This document shows positions 20,860-31,195 of a stretch of 34,228 bases of DNA, one piece after another. A model generated the notes under the pieces. The model ran no database searches and was not told the DNA's origin. It saw only the letters and a program-made list of their open reading frames with translations. A program made the position numbers and the translations under genes. The stretch is from Sphaerosporella brunnea (lineage: Eukaryota > Ascomycota > Pezizomycetes > Pezizales > Pyronemataceae), in contig VXIS01000424.1 of assembly GCA_008704415.1 (NCBI GenBank), forward strand, positions 1 through 34,228. Direction: 5' to 3'. Each line of letters starts with the position of its first letter. Position 1 is the first letter of the stretch.

Positions 20860-21857
20860 AGGGGTTGAGCAGCTGGTGGAGTTCCACGTTGGTCTGCCCC
20901 GGTTTTTAATTTTTTTTTACATACGACACTTCTTGGATGAGCTTTTTCTTTTTGTTGGAGCTATGTATTATTGTAATCTATATTAATAGGAGAACCGGGC
21001 AATACTGCCTGTGTATTACAAGTAGAATACAAAGGTAGTGGTGTCTGTATATACCGTATTTTCTCGCGTCCCTCCTGACTTCGGCCGACGTCCTCGAGCC
21101 CTTCCGCGGAAGTGCTGTAAATCCTGGTCGGCAATGTTTCACGTTCCGTTGTGTTTGGGCGGGCATCCTAACCCCACTGTTCTGCGCCGGACAAAAACTC
21201 CGGCATGGCAGCGGGGGACGGGCCGAACAGCACCGTGACAAGCCTTGTAATAACGAACCAAAACCTACAGTGCTCTATGCACCCGTATGTCACCGACGAG
21301 CCGTAACTGGGTCAACTCATGCCGTCGCCGCCGCCGTTAATGCAAGGGTCCCACGGCAGCATTGACAGCAGCAAGATCTAGAGTGAACGATCATGAGCGC
21401 AGCGATCACAACTGACCCCACGCCTCCCATAAGGAAGTCCAACCAAGACCACTGCAACAGTAAGTCTTCCACATTTAGCAGGCTGAGAGACTGGTTCCGA
21501 AGCACAGCTATGTACTCTATACACACTCTGCATCCGGTCGAGCCCCCGAGACTGTGTCCGTCCGCAAAACACAACGCCGATCGCGAATCCTTGTGCGTCG
21601 GGAGCTCTTGCCGCGAGAAGTGGTCACCATGCGCTTCTACGGACGAATTTCCGACGTGAGAAGCAGTGACGCTTTTTAAAATCGGGCATCACGTTTGTCG
21701 CGCACATGTCCAAATGCAATTTCAGCTATCCGAAAAAGAAGAAACAATGTCCAGCTCCCCAAGATTTGACAGGAACAAAGGAAAAAGGATCCGCAAATCG
21801 ACCAACCCCCCCCCCCCTCCCAACAGAAACAAGCCACGCGGACAAATACTTTAAATT
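20860..21857. other. Intergenic between convergent genes
   Basis: This holds the 3' ends of the rhodopsin-like gene (plus) and the GTPase gene (minus). Short frames at 21317-21660 overlap on both strands and are not recognisable. A TATACCGTATTTTCTCG stretch at ~21050 resembles the start of the 6772 MITE arm, but no matching second end was found. Confidence 0.5.
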
Positions 21858-23766
21858 TCAACGGCCAAAAAGAACATCACGGAAGCCGCGAGGCCTCCGC
21901 TCTAGCATCGTAAGTCTGTTTCTCGTCTCCAGCGCCTGCATCTCCAGCTGAGCCCGCCTCTCCCTTTCTGACTGCAATTGTTGCTCGAGAAGGCCCGCAC
22001 GATGTTGTTCGTTTGAGATACTCTTCGCTATCTCCATCCGTTCCCTTCGGTCGGCCTCGTTTTGTCGGCGTTGCTCTTCCATCTGCCACTTGTAATGTTC
22101 CTCCTTCCGTGCCGCTTCGGCCCGGTAGGCTTCGTCCCTTTTCTGTTGGGCGTCCCACAGCTGTCGCCGGTACTCGTCGTCCAGCTTCTTGCGCTCCTCA
22201 TCCTTTTTGGCAGATTCGGCGCGGAGCGCCTCCTCCCGTTTTTGCTGGGCCGCGTAAAGTTCTTTCAGCTCTTTTCGACTTTCCTCGTCCCTCTTCCTCA
22301 TCTCTTCATCCCTCTTCTTTATCTCCGTTTCGTGCTTGGCCAATAGCTCTTTCCGTTCGGCTTCAATCTTGGCCAGTCGCCGCTCCTCCCTGTCTTGCTG
22401 TTCGGCCAGCATTTCCTTCAGCTCTTCATCCTTGCTCTCCAGCGCGGCTTGCAGCTCTTGCTTTGTGGACTTCAACTCTTCGGCATACTTTTTCTGCAAC
22501 CTGATGAGTTCCTCGTTGATGGTCTGGCCCGCCGAGGTATCTATCAGGTCCATCTTCTTGTCCACAATCTGCTCCTGGATATCCAGCACCTTTGGTTCCC
22601 GCGCCATCAGTTTGTGGATCAGTTCCAGCCCGGACCCTCGGTCGCCGTAGAAGCGTGCGAGCGTGGCCCCGCGGTCAAGGAGCGGCTTCCAGAACTCCTT
22701 CTTCGTTTTGAGCTCCAATTCGCGTGCTTCCCCCTCGCGCGGGTCGACCCGGGACCACTGCGTCGTCGTGAGCAGCACGTTGTGCAACGCGTCCTCGCCG
22801 CACAGGCTCTTGAACATCCGCAGGTTCTTGAGCGCCGAGCCTTCCATGCGCACATCGGTGATGCGGTGCAGGTAGATGATCCCCGACAGCAGCCGCTTCT
22901 CCTTGTACGTCTGCGAGGTCCACGCGACGATGTCCTTGAGCACGTCGGTGTCGCTGCGGTGCGTGTCGTTGAAGCCGGGCGTGTCGACCAGCGTGATCTT
23001 TGTGCCCTCGTACGTGAAGGAATACGGCTTGATCGTCGCGGTACCTTTTTTTGGCTGCGTCAGCAGGAAAAAAAAGCTCATGCTAAGAGAAAAGCGGTTT
23101 TTGAAACACACAGGATTCAAGCCCATCCCCTACTTCCACCTCCGAAAGCCCCGAGATCTTCCTGATGAAGTAGCTTTTCCCCGCACCTGCCGTCATGTTG
23201 TTAACAGGCTGCTGCTCCGGGGGGGGGGGGGTGGGACGGCGGCGGCGGCACAAACCTGTCACGCCCATCAAGGCGATGATGATTTCCTTGCCGGCCTCCA
23301 CCGCCGGCGGCGCGGTCTGTGGCGCGGAATCCATGTGCTGCGCCGGGTAGCCATTGCCCGCATAATTAGGCCTGAAAGCCTCGTATGTGTTGTTGTTGCG
23401 CCACGTAGCAGGCTCTGCGCCGGCAGCTGGGTCCGAGTGAGGCGTCTGATACGCCGGAGGGCGTAAATCTGGCGTTCTGGTATCCGCAGGGGGGGGATAA
23501 GCGTTGCCGTTCATGAGCTGTGGCGACTGGCGCGCGGGCAGCGGCGTTTGGTAGCGTGGCCCGGGTGGTGGTGCACCGACAAACTCATCCCTCGAGAGAG
23601 GGGTGGGGATGTAGCGCTGCTGCTCGAAGGCCCTGGAGTATGGCTGCTCGGCGGCCCTGGAGTATGGCCGCTCTCGAGAAATTTCCTGCGGAAGGGCAGA
23701 CATTGCGGTCACTGGTCGGGGGCTTTCGATATGCTCTGGGGCGAGCGCTGAGCGAGAGTGGTACAT
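21858..23766 (-). CDS. P-loop GTPase (AIG1/septin-like) with C-terminal coiled coil
   Basis: Exons: 23766-23256, 23186-23110 and 23054-21858, 595 codons including the stop (594 aa). Introns are 69 nt (phase 1) and 55 nt (phase 0). The first intron splits the Walker A codon and contains a C12 run. The N-terminal ~160 residues are Pro/Tyr/Arg-rich and probably disordered. The G domain starts at EIIIALMGVTGAGKS (G1, ~168-175), then GLESC, KPYSFTYEGTKITLVDTPGF (G3, DTPGF ~220-224), SGIIYLHRITDVRM, NLRMFKSLCGE and VLLTTTQWSRVD. From ~365 a long Glu/Lys/Arg-rich coiled coil, with AAQQKREEA-type repeats, runs nearly to the end. Such proteins are common in filamentous fungi but poorly characterised; they are inferred to hydrolyse GTP and oligomerise through the coil. 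ATG 23766 is the first in-frame ATG. Confidence 0.88.
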
Positions 23767-25410
23767 GAAAGAGAGCAACGGCCGGCCTCTCGGGAAAGAT
23801 GTGTCGGGTTTGAAAGTCGTCGTCGTCGTCGTCGTCGTTCCGTTGACCTTGTGGAGCAGGGCGCAGTGTTTATATTTCTCTTCTGGGAGTACGTACTGGT
23901 GGGGCCTGCATCATGGGTGGAATTTTAGGGGGGGGGGGGGGGCGGGCGGAGGCAAATTGAACATTTGGCTAATGGCATCTCTGGAGGGCAAGCGAATGAA
24001 ACTGAATATCCAGCATTGTATCGTCGATACGAAGCCAAACGGAGAGAGAGCGTTTGCAAATCTAACCCTAACCTCCCTCCCGCCGCCGGAGGCTGTGCCT
24101 GCAGGTCAATCTGCCACTGATGTTGCGCCCTCCAGCATCAAAGCAAAGTAAAGAGACTTGTTGGTCCGATTCCACACATGAGCTCAAAAACCCCATGCAT
24201 CTGAAAAAAAAAAACTAGATCGATAGACGCGAGAGAGTACGAGTGCGCGCATGCATGAGCGCAAACGATCGTTCAACATACGCAATCCGTCAAGATCGAC
24301 ATGCATGCGGCTGACGCGCGGGTGCGCAGCCGACTGGCTAACTAAACTAACGCAGCTGTACTCTACTCAATGGCTCCTACGTGTGTATAAAGTACACGAG
24401 TACTATTCGCCGCCACTTCCAGATGAGCCTTGCGAGGGGCCTCGAGTGGAAGCGCGGAGCAGCCTGCACCGTATGGCACCAACCCTCCGATTGGAATTTT
24501 GCGAGCATGCAGATACATACATACGGCTGAAGCTGCCGGCAGTGCAGGTACGCCACTGTTAGCTGATAGGCACATACCTGTACCCAGCGGCGGGGGTCTA
24601 CACATACTGCCATTCGACAGCTTGTTTTCAATGCCTCAAATGGTGCATCTCCTGCAGTTAGACGTGGGTCCAACCGGAAACTGGAGCTCGAAGTGGGGGC
24701 CGAATAAGATATTTAGCCAGAATTACCAACCGAGTGACACTCTATGAATGCCGAGAATAACACGGGAGCAAGTCACCAAAGAAGCACGGCTCGACCGGTG
24801 GGCTGTAGGTCCGGCGGGATAGTGGAATACAGTGTGGCAATCCCGGGTATCCGATGTCATGAGAAGTAGCATAGTGGTAGCGCGCAGTAGAACAGCAATT
24901 GTGTGTTTTTAAATGCGCATAATTAAAACCCCGGGTATGCTTTCCCTTTCCGCACAGCACCGCCACACCCGCAAAGCGAAAGCCACAATAGCGGGGTGAC
25001 TGTGCCACTGACCGGAGGGCTGGCACTGCACATGGGATGATCTGGCACTTTTGACCTCGGAAGGCTCGGAAGGACAACAATGGTGTGCGGGCCCCGCTTC
25101 CTGAATGTATGTAGCACAGACCGCTTCTCACGATCGGCCCACTCTTCTGGGCCGAGGTGCAACGAAAACACATGCACACGATCGGAGTCATCACTTCACG
25201 ATTGCACGGCACAAATTTACTCAAACAGTTTGGCCGCCGAGCAGACGTCGACGGCTGCACGGGCCGATTCAATTCGTGCAAGGAAGCCTGTTAACAAAGT
25301 CCCGCTCAATCAATGCCCCATCTCCTCCCCCAAGTCAAGTGTGGTTTCATTGCTTCAAACTGTACCAAGGGGTCAGTGATTTGTTCAGCGAAGTTGACGA
25401 TGAAATGCAA
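23767..25410. other. Intergenic region, GTPase promoter and CVNH 3' side
   Basis: A (GTC)n-type triplet run lies at about 23817-23838 and a G-rich homopolymer at 23929-23944. TCTAACCCTAACC (~24060) resembles two telomere units but is too short to interpret. A 128-codon plus-strand frame (23765-24151) is not recognisable. No gene supported. Confidence 0.5.
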
Positions 25411-25863
25411 TCACGTACTGAATTCGAAGCGGCCGTTGATGTTCTCGATGCGCTCCGCCAAGTTGACGTCGGCAGGGCGCCAGTTTTGATCGGCGGTCTG
25501 GAGTTCCGCGCGGAGAACGGGAACCGCTCCACCACCTTCGATCGAGTATCTCACGTTCTGCGCGGAGGTGGAGAAATCTAAACGGAAACCGACGTCAATG
25601 GGGGATGTTCTAACTGGTCCGGGGGGGTTTGGGTTTACTAACCGACACCACCCCATTCGAAATGGCCTGCGAAACGGGTATTAGCAATCCGGACGATTGT
25701 TGTAAATTGTGGGGCCGAAGCAGGCCATACCATCCTCGTTACCGAGGACCTGGTCAAGGTCAATCGAAGACTCTTGCAGGTTTCCTTCCTCATTCTTAAG
25801 CTGGCCCACGAGGATATGGTTGTCTACGAGATGGATGTTCTCGCTGCTAAGATGGAACGACAT
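25411..25863 (-). CDS. Cyanovirin-N homology (CVNH) domain protein
   Basis: Exons: 25863-25731, 25666-25643 and 25577-25411, 108 codons including the stop (107 aa), the usual size of a single CVNH domain. Introns are 64 and 65 nt; both are phase 1, with a 24-nt micro-exon between them. The spliced protein begins MSFHLSSENIHLVDNHILVG, continues through SSIDLDQVLGNEDGHFEWGG and SAQNVRYSIEGGG, and ends with VPVLRAEL and VNLAERIENINGRFEF. These are the two tandem sequence repeats of the CVNH fold, each with a L--(E)-GN-[ND]G-F-type end. Family members bind high-mannose or other oligosaccharides; many fungal ones are cytosolic and of unknown role. No signal peptide is seen. The first and last exons look non-homologous if the micro-exon is missed. 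Confidence 0.9.
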
Positions 25864-26035
25864 TGTTGTGGATGAGGAATGGTGTTGTAGCGGAAACAGG
25901 AGTGGCTTGGTAGATGGCGAGAGCTCTGGCCAGGACGGGGAGTGAGCGCTTTATAGCAAGCAGCTGTTGGGAGGAGGGGCAGGAAGGGGGGTGTTGCGTG
26001 TTGCTGGCAGCTTGGCGGCTGCAGGGATGTTGGCG

Positions 26036-26112
26036 GGTTGGCGGGGGGGGGGGGGGGGGTGGAGGGTGGTGGGGTGGTGGGGGGTGGGTGGGAAGGGCGG
26101 GGGAGGGGTGCG
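26036..26112 (+). repeat. G-rich tract with quadruplex-forming potential
   Basis: A long G run (about 26043-26059) is followed by many G3-G6 blocks separated by 1-2 bases up to 26109. It lies ~180-250 bp upstream of the CVNH start, on the non-template side for that gene's minus-strand promoter. It fits the G3+N1-7 quadruplex pattern several times over. Confidence 0.8.
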
Positions 26113-26393
26113 TGGTTTGGATGCGTGCGGTCACTTGCCAGCGCTGCTCGATTGCGCGTCGCACCGGAAACCAAGGTCGGCGAATCGGAGCTCTGCGTCC
26201 ACGCTGCACGGCTCGGGGGCGGCCTTCCTTCCTTCCTGGCCCCGCAGCTGCGTCGAGAGCTAAGCCGCATGTAGCTGTGTGGTGGCGGCAGCGGGACGAC
26301 AGCTGGACGTTCGGACCCGACCCCACCCGGGCTCTGACGTTCTGGCAGCCCCGAGCTAATGAGCGCGAAGAAGGGCCCCGCAGCAGAGTTCAG

Positions 26394-26414
26394 CCCCCCC
26401 CCCCCCCCCCCCCC
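26394..26414. repeat. C21 homopolymer
   Basis: Twenty-one consecutive C in the CVNH upstream region; its length is unreliable in sequencing. Confidence 0.9.
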
Positions 26415-26849
26415 GCGGTGCTGTTCCTCTCCCGGCTAGCGGCTGCCTGTCAGCCCGCCTATCATCAATCATCACATCACCACTGCTGCGTGGGCGGCCG
26501 CCGGCAGCGGTGGTGACCGCGATAGCGATGGCCGACGAATGGCCGACGAATTGAGGGGGGTGTGGTGGTGGTGGTGGATGCGGCACTCTGCCAACAGGAA
26601 TCCGAATGCAGCGGTGCTTCCAGGCTAATGGATGACGTGCCAGCGCTGTCCCGTTTGCATCATGAGGCGTTGAGCAACCAACCGGTGCGACGCGACCACG
26701 ACGTCTGAAGCAGGGCAAGCTGTTGCTTGCTCCGAATCGTTGCGCTGAGACAACAGCTCCGCGCTGGTGACGTGATCGCTCCGGAAGCGTCCTGTTACAT
26801 GCATTCAAGCTTAAGTTGAATTCGCCGTCCTCCTTGCGGGGAAGCATCG

Positions 26850-27047
26850 ATGGCGCGTGGAACTGCAGTGGCCGCCGTAAAGAGGTTAGCGTGGGAAGCC
26901 ATGTCGTCGTTTGTCCAACGTCGCGACTTCGTGGGCGCGGTGAAGCAAATGGAAAATGTGGAAGAGAACTGGCTGGAGCACTCCGCGATCGCGGAAGAAG
27001 AGCAATGTTGGTCCGGCCAAATCGAGGGCTTAGGGTTTGCAGTGTAG
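26850..27047 (+). CDS. Small hypothetical ORF (65 aa)
   Basis: ATG 26850 begins a 65-residue frame with balanced, coding-like composition (MARGTAVAAVKRL...EENWLEHSAIAEEEQ), unlike the low-complexity sequence around it. It would be amphipathic and acidic toward the end. No family is recognised, and a longer minus-strand frame overlaps it. It could be an exon of an unrecognised gene or chance. Confidence 0.2.
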   Translation: MARGTAVAAVKRLAWEAMSSFVQRRDFVGAVKQMENVEENWLEHSAIAEEEQCWSGQIEGLGFAV

Positions 27048-28172
27048 CATGAGAGAGAGAGGAACGGAGGAACCTCCGCGGTGGTGGGGTCGCAGAGATG
27101 CGATATGATAAGATCACGGTGAAAAATCTCCTTATGCGAATAATTTTCTGCTGCTCCGGGCCGCCCTCTCTCTACCCTATTCTACATCCGGGTACACGCA
27201 GGTCCAGCCCAGAAACGTGTTTGATTTGAGACCTCTGAAATTAGGGTTATTTCTCTACATACACTCCTGGGAGCTGTAAGAAAGGCCTTTGAAAGAAGCG
27301 TGTACAACACGGCAGCGTGCGGGACGTACATATGATCCGGGCTACAAACCACATCGCATTGTGGGCCGCGCGAGGTGTCGAGCTGCTTCGAGGGTTGAAA
27401 GGTAAAACAATCTTCACCAATCAATTATCTACCGAGACGTTTCTCGGGCTCAAGATGGTCTGACTTCCCCATCCCCTTTCGGGTGTAAGGCAACAAGGCG
27501 TCTGACGACGAACCAAACGAATTGTGGGGGCCGATTGAACACCCACACGCCGCCCCTCAAAGAGCGGAAGTACAGTGTTGTCCGGCCAGATCATAATCCA
27601 TAACTGTGAGCACCCCACGGCAATTGGACACCACACTGCGTATGTACGATCGTTCGTTCCCTGCCACGCTGCTCTCCTGCGGCTCCCATTCTCACCATTC
27701 ACGCGGTGTCACTCGGTCCGTGCAGCGCGTGGTGAAACATCCCTGTCGTGGCCAAAGTGCTCTACAGTAGATGGATGCTCTGGCACGTGGATGCTTAGCG
27801 AGCGAAGAGGTTGTTAGCTGGGAAAGCGGAAGTCCGCACTTCCTTGGCAGGCTTCCTTCTTCACAACTCATTAAAAGACTCGTGCTGTTCTTTTCACAAG
27901 GAATCACTCGAGTTCTCATTTTCTGAGTCCAGCAGCCAGGTGGGGGGGGGGGGAGTTTATTGCCAAAAACGGCCGAGCGATCCATAGCCACTGCGGACTC
28001 ACATTCCTCTCTATTGTCGTCGGTGTACGTAACCAACTCGTGCTCGATGAAAATGGATTATCGACAACGTGTATGTTGAGAGCGAATGATTCAGGGGTTG
28101 AAACGCTCTGGACCATGAACTTGCTGTTGTTTGTAGAGTGGAAACTCATTCATTATCACGGATAGATAAAGG
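27048..28172. other. Intergenic, no supported gene
   Basis: Short unrelated frames on both strands; a G12 run near 27942-27953. Nothing recognisable. Confidence 0.5.
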
Positions 28173-28179
28173 TATAAAA
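28173..28179 (+). promoter_or_regulatory. TATA box candidate
   Basis: TATAAAA lies 43-49 nt upstream of ATG 28222, leaving room for a transcription start and a short leader. Confidence 0.35.
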
Positions 28180-28221
28180 GACCACCGCGTCTTGATCTCT
28201 CAGTCTCGAGACACAGCAGAG

Positions 28222-28701
28222 ATGGGCAGCCTAAGCCTAGCTATGCGAGTTCTCACAACGTGCGCTTCCGGGAACCAGGACAAGCATTCTACCCGTACGG
28301 CAAATGCTCGCACTGGGGTACCTGTGGCTGACAAGGAGGTTTTTTGTGTTGCTGGGAGAAAATGGGAGATTAAACTTGGAGTTGTCGCTTTCCGCAAAAC
28401 AGTTAATGGACTCAAGATCCCCGAAGATTTTTTTTTTTTTTTTGTGAGACCGTGCCTAGGAGTAATCAATACAGCCAGATCTTTCTGGATCTACGGTCTA
28501 AAGTCGCTGACTCGCTATGTTCTCCTCGAACACACAAGAGCGATTCCTTATGGCTACTTGAAACACGAGGTAGGTAGGCTGATCCAGGCTGATCCTGAGA
28601 CGGCATGGGAACATGGTAATAGAGAGTGTAACAGGAAGTCATTTTTACATACGGGTTTGCTTTCCCCAACCCCCATTGCCGCAGAAGCCAACCAAACTTG
28701 A
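28222..28701 (+). CDS. Hypothetical protein (159 aa), doubtful
   Basis: ATG 28222 has a good context (GCAGAGATGGGC) behind a TATA box candidate and opens 160 codons to TGA 28699-28701. The product is basic with no recognised domain. A T16 run (28428-28443) lies in the middle and would encode five Phe, which is suspicious. GTGAG right after the run and a CAG at about 28475 could instead be an intron. GTAGGT at ~28570 and AACAG at ~28634 offer another. The gene may therefore be real with a different structure, or only a promoter-like coincidence. Confidence 0.3.
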   Translation: MGSLSLAMRVLTTCASGNQDKHSTRTANARTGVPVADKEVFCVAGRKWEIKLGVVAFRKTVNGLKIPEDFFFFFVRPCLGVINTARSFWIYGLKSLTRYVLLEHTRAIPYGYLKHEVGRLIQADPETAWEHGNRECNRKSFLHTGLLSPTPIAAEANQT

Positions 28702-29433
28702 AAAACCTGCCAGCTCTCCCGTAGCTACCTTGATACATACCTAGATCTGTCGTCGTTCACAGATAGCTTTTGCATGACTTGGTTTCACGCCGCAGACGCC
28801 AAGCTACTATAGCGCGGGGTTCCTGGCGCCTTTGAGGCGCGAAGAACGGATCCTGTTGCAAAATCTCCTGCCGTCCGAGTGCTTTCTCCCCGCTGATGAA
28901 CATATACCTAGGTCCGAGCAAACAGTACCGCCGGGCCGGCTGACCGAGTTTCTATCTTCATTTGGGCTGCATGGGATAGAGCGACAGGAAGGCTTCCAGT
29001 ATGTTACTGTTCTTTTCTTTTTTTTATCAGATGACTCGGCTTGAGACTTTATGACGAGCCGATAGTCAATAAGTTCAACTTCGAACTCCACGTGTGTCAC
29101 CAGACCGTCACTGGCTCATACTTACTTACATTGGCTACTAGAGTAGAGTTCCACACAGACATACATAAACGCACCAGTCGACCCTGACGGAACGAATCCT
29201 CCTCGCGAAGGAGTGGCGGAGTGCTATGATGGTTTTGGGAGGTACTAGCGCTGGGGTTGTGTGCGATGAGCGGCAATCTGTCGAATTGCCGTCTCGTAAG
29301 CAGGGGTGGGAAGGTCTGATGTCGATGGAAAAATACAGAGGAGGAGCTTTTGAAGTACTACTCGATCTATGCCATAAATTGACAGTTTTTTCCAGCTGAG
29401 AAATTTGGGCTTTGCAAGTCTAGAAGGTGGGGA
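28702..29433. other. Intergenic, no supported gene
   Basis: Nothing recognisable; short frames only. Confidence 0.5.
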
Positions 29434-29534
29434 CAAAAACTACAGTACGAGGGATCCATGTGTTCACCCATCTCGCGATACACTGCTTAACTCGGGCTGA
29501 GCGGACGGGAAGCGGTGCCTTCTATGACCGCACC
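29434..29534 (-). pseudogene. 5S rRNA copy with internal deletion
   Basis: The minus strand from 29534 reads GGTGCGGTCATAGAAGGCAC, then CGCTTCCCGTCCGCTCAGCC, CGAGTTAAGC, a shortened middle, GAGATGGGTGAACACATGG, ATCCCTCGTACTGTAG and T5. This follows 5S rRNA from its first helix through the A-box/IE region (TTAAGC) to the C-box area (GGGTGA) and the Pol III T-stop. It is ~93 nt instead of ~119, lacking ~25 nt between TTAAGC and GGGTGA, so it is probably a pseudogene. Confidence 0.7.
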
Positions 29535-29749
29535 GGATCTACTCGCCAATACGGAAGAGCGGGACGATCGTGGCACAGCCACCAAGCCACCGTGGCTCAC
29601 GCATCGAAGCCCGTGGCGAAGTCACTCTTTCCGCTCTTTCTTGTTGGCGAATAGATCCGGTAGCTGACAATGATGGCTGAATCAATAATTCATCGTATTT
29701 TTCCCCTGATTGACTGATCTCGTGACCTAAACTTTACGACTTAGCAGGA
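29535..29749. other. Spacer
   Basis: No gene seen. Confidence 0.4.
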
Positions 29750-29814
29750 CCTTTTAGTTGTAGCGACCGTTCGGGTCGCTCGGAGCAGAGTCGTGTTGAA
29801 CGCGGCCTAAAAGG
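29750..29814. repeat. Nested hairpin
   Basis: Outer arms CCTTTTAG (29750-29757) and CTAAAAGG (29807-29814) enclose a perfect 7-bp inner hairpin, AGCGACC-GTTCG-GGTCGCT (29762-29780). It may be a small structured RNA or transposon relic; no family is recognised. Confidence 0.4.
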
Positions 29815-31128
29815 CGGCGCTAGGAGAATAATGCAAGAGGTCCGCGCCACGAAAAACTGTAGAATCTTGGAAGCTGCCATCACCAATTCCTTGTTGCTGC
29901 TTGGTGTTGCTTTCACTGGGTGTGTGCTTCCCTTTCCGATGCCTCTTTCATCACTTTATGTACCCAGTAGCACCAGGAACAACCGCACCGCATAAGTGGT
30001 CCCTGCCTCGTGTTGTTGAGTGATGAGCCGTGACGGAGAAACCCAAGCTTTTGTGACATGCTAAACTGGAGTACATACTGGGGTCACCGCTACCACCGTA
30101 GCGGAAGCCCATCACAGGACCATTAAGACTGCAGCGATCCTTCGCAGGGCCCCCGGGTTTTTTCAATAGCTACGGTTCCCCCGAAAGGAAGGGAACAACC
30201 AAAACAGCCCGAAAAGCAGTACATGCTTAAGTACATTCCTCAGGTAAGCCAAAACGGGGAGAGAGGCGAAGGACCATTTGCGGTGTGATGTCAATAGCTA
30301 TATGTGCATCATGGACAGGTGTGCAGTTCCGAGTGTTCAGACCGAACGAGCCACGGCTTGTGATGCGCGAGGGTGCTATCATGTAAGCGTAAAAACACTG
30401 GCCAACTTCTTTCCGTTTGTGGAGGCTTACGGTGCAGCAGGGAAGTCGCAAGGACACAAATGGATAATTCAACGTCAACACAGAATCTTTTAAATGCGGA
30501 ACTTGCCCGAAGCTGGTGCCATATTTTTGTTGTGGTGAGATGAAGCAGCAAAGAGGTTGTTTTCCGCCGACCACCTTTTCTGTGGGAAAAACACACAAGC
30601 ACACAAGTCATCTTTATCAAACCACCACAGTTTTATTTAGCTTCGGTAGCGGTGGAAAGCATTCTATTCGGTGAATCCGATACATTAGATAGCAAGTGGT
30701 CAGTAAATTGTGGCGTTGAGTGGGCAAGTCAAAGTTGTGTGGTAAGCCACAGCCTGGCGTTGTTCAGCCACAAAGGCAACCATAAAGGGAATGGTACACC
30801 CCCGCTGTTCTGCTGTCTTGACTGCAGATCTTGTTCCTGTTGATCATTGCCGGATTCGGCATGATCGGTCCAAAAACGGGAAGCGGAAAGATAAACCTGT
30901 AGTTGGATCACATATTCGGTATTCGTGCGTATGATAAGATAAGTTGGATTCCCTACATGTAACTATTACTTTTTACGGTCCAGCTTAAAGAAACCCACTT
31001 GACCCTCGGGAAAGAAACCTCAACATCAATATCAACACCCATCGAATCCATCAAAAACCAGTTGCTTTAAAATCAGACCATCTCCCACTCAACGAAGCAG
31101 TAATTATTGCCCAGAAGCTCGCAGTCGT
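29815..31128. other. Intergenic and 3' flank of the repeat-protein gene
   Basis: No supported gene. Frames around 30227-30620 overlap on both strands without a domain. The right end is probably the 3' UTR of the gene starting at 31957. Confidence 0.5.
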
Positions 31129-31185
31129 CTGAGATCCAGTCCCAGTCAGCATGAATGGCTTGTCACTATGATGTTTGAAACTTAC
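31129..31185 (-). other. Predicted intron in the 3' UTR of the YKKD-repeat gene
   Basis: Eleven nt after the TAA, the minus strand has a strong donor (GTAAGTTT), a GCTGAC branch site and a GGATCTCAG acceptor, 57 nt in total, typical of local introns. Since it follows the stop it would not alter the protein. Confidence 0.5.
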
Positions 31186-31195
31186 CACGGGCCAC

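Larger units (their letters stand above)
25864..26849. other. CVNH upstream region, strongly G/C-skewed
   Basis: No supported gene. The minus-strand 253-codon frame over 26356-27117 and the overlapping plus-strand frames are low-complexity (Pro/Ser/Arg or poly-Gly) and appear to come from G/C homopolymers. Confidence 0.5.

Noticed and set aside
24060..24076. Telomere-like CTAACCCTAACC (also CCCTAACCC at ~15146)
   Set aside because: At most two units each, expected by chance; no array.
26356..27117. 253-codon minus-strand Pro/Arg/Ser-rich frame
   Set aside because: Low complexity produced by C-tracts and GC-rich DNA; no domain and poor start.
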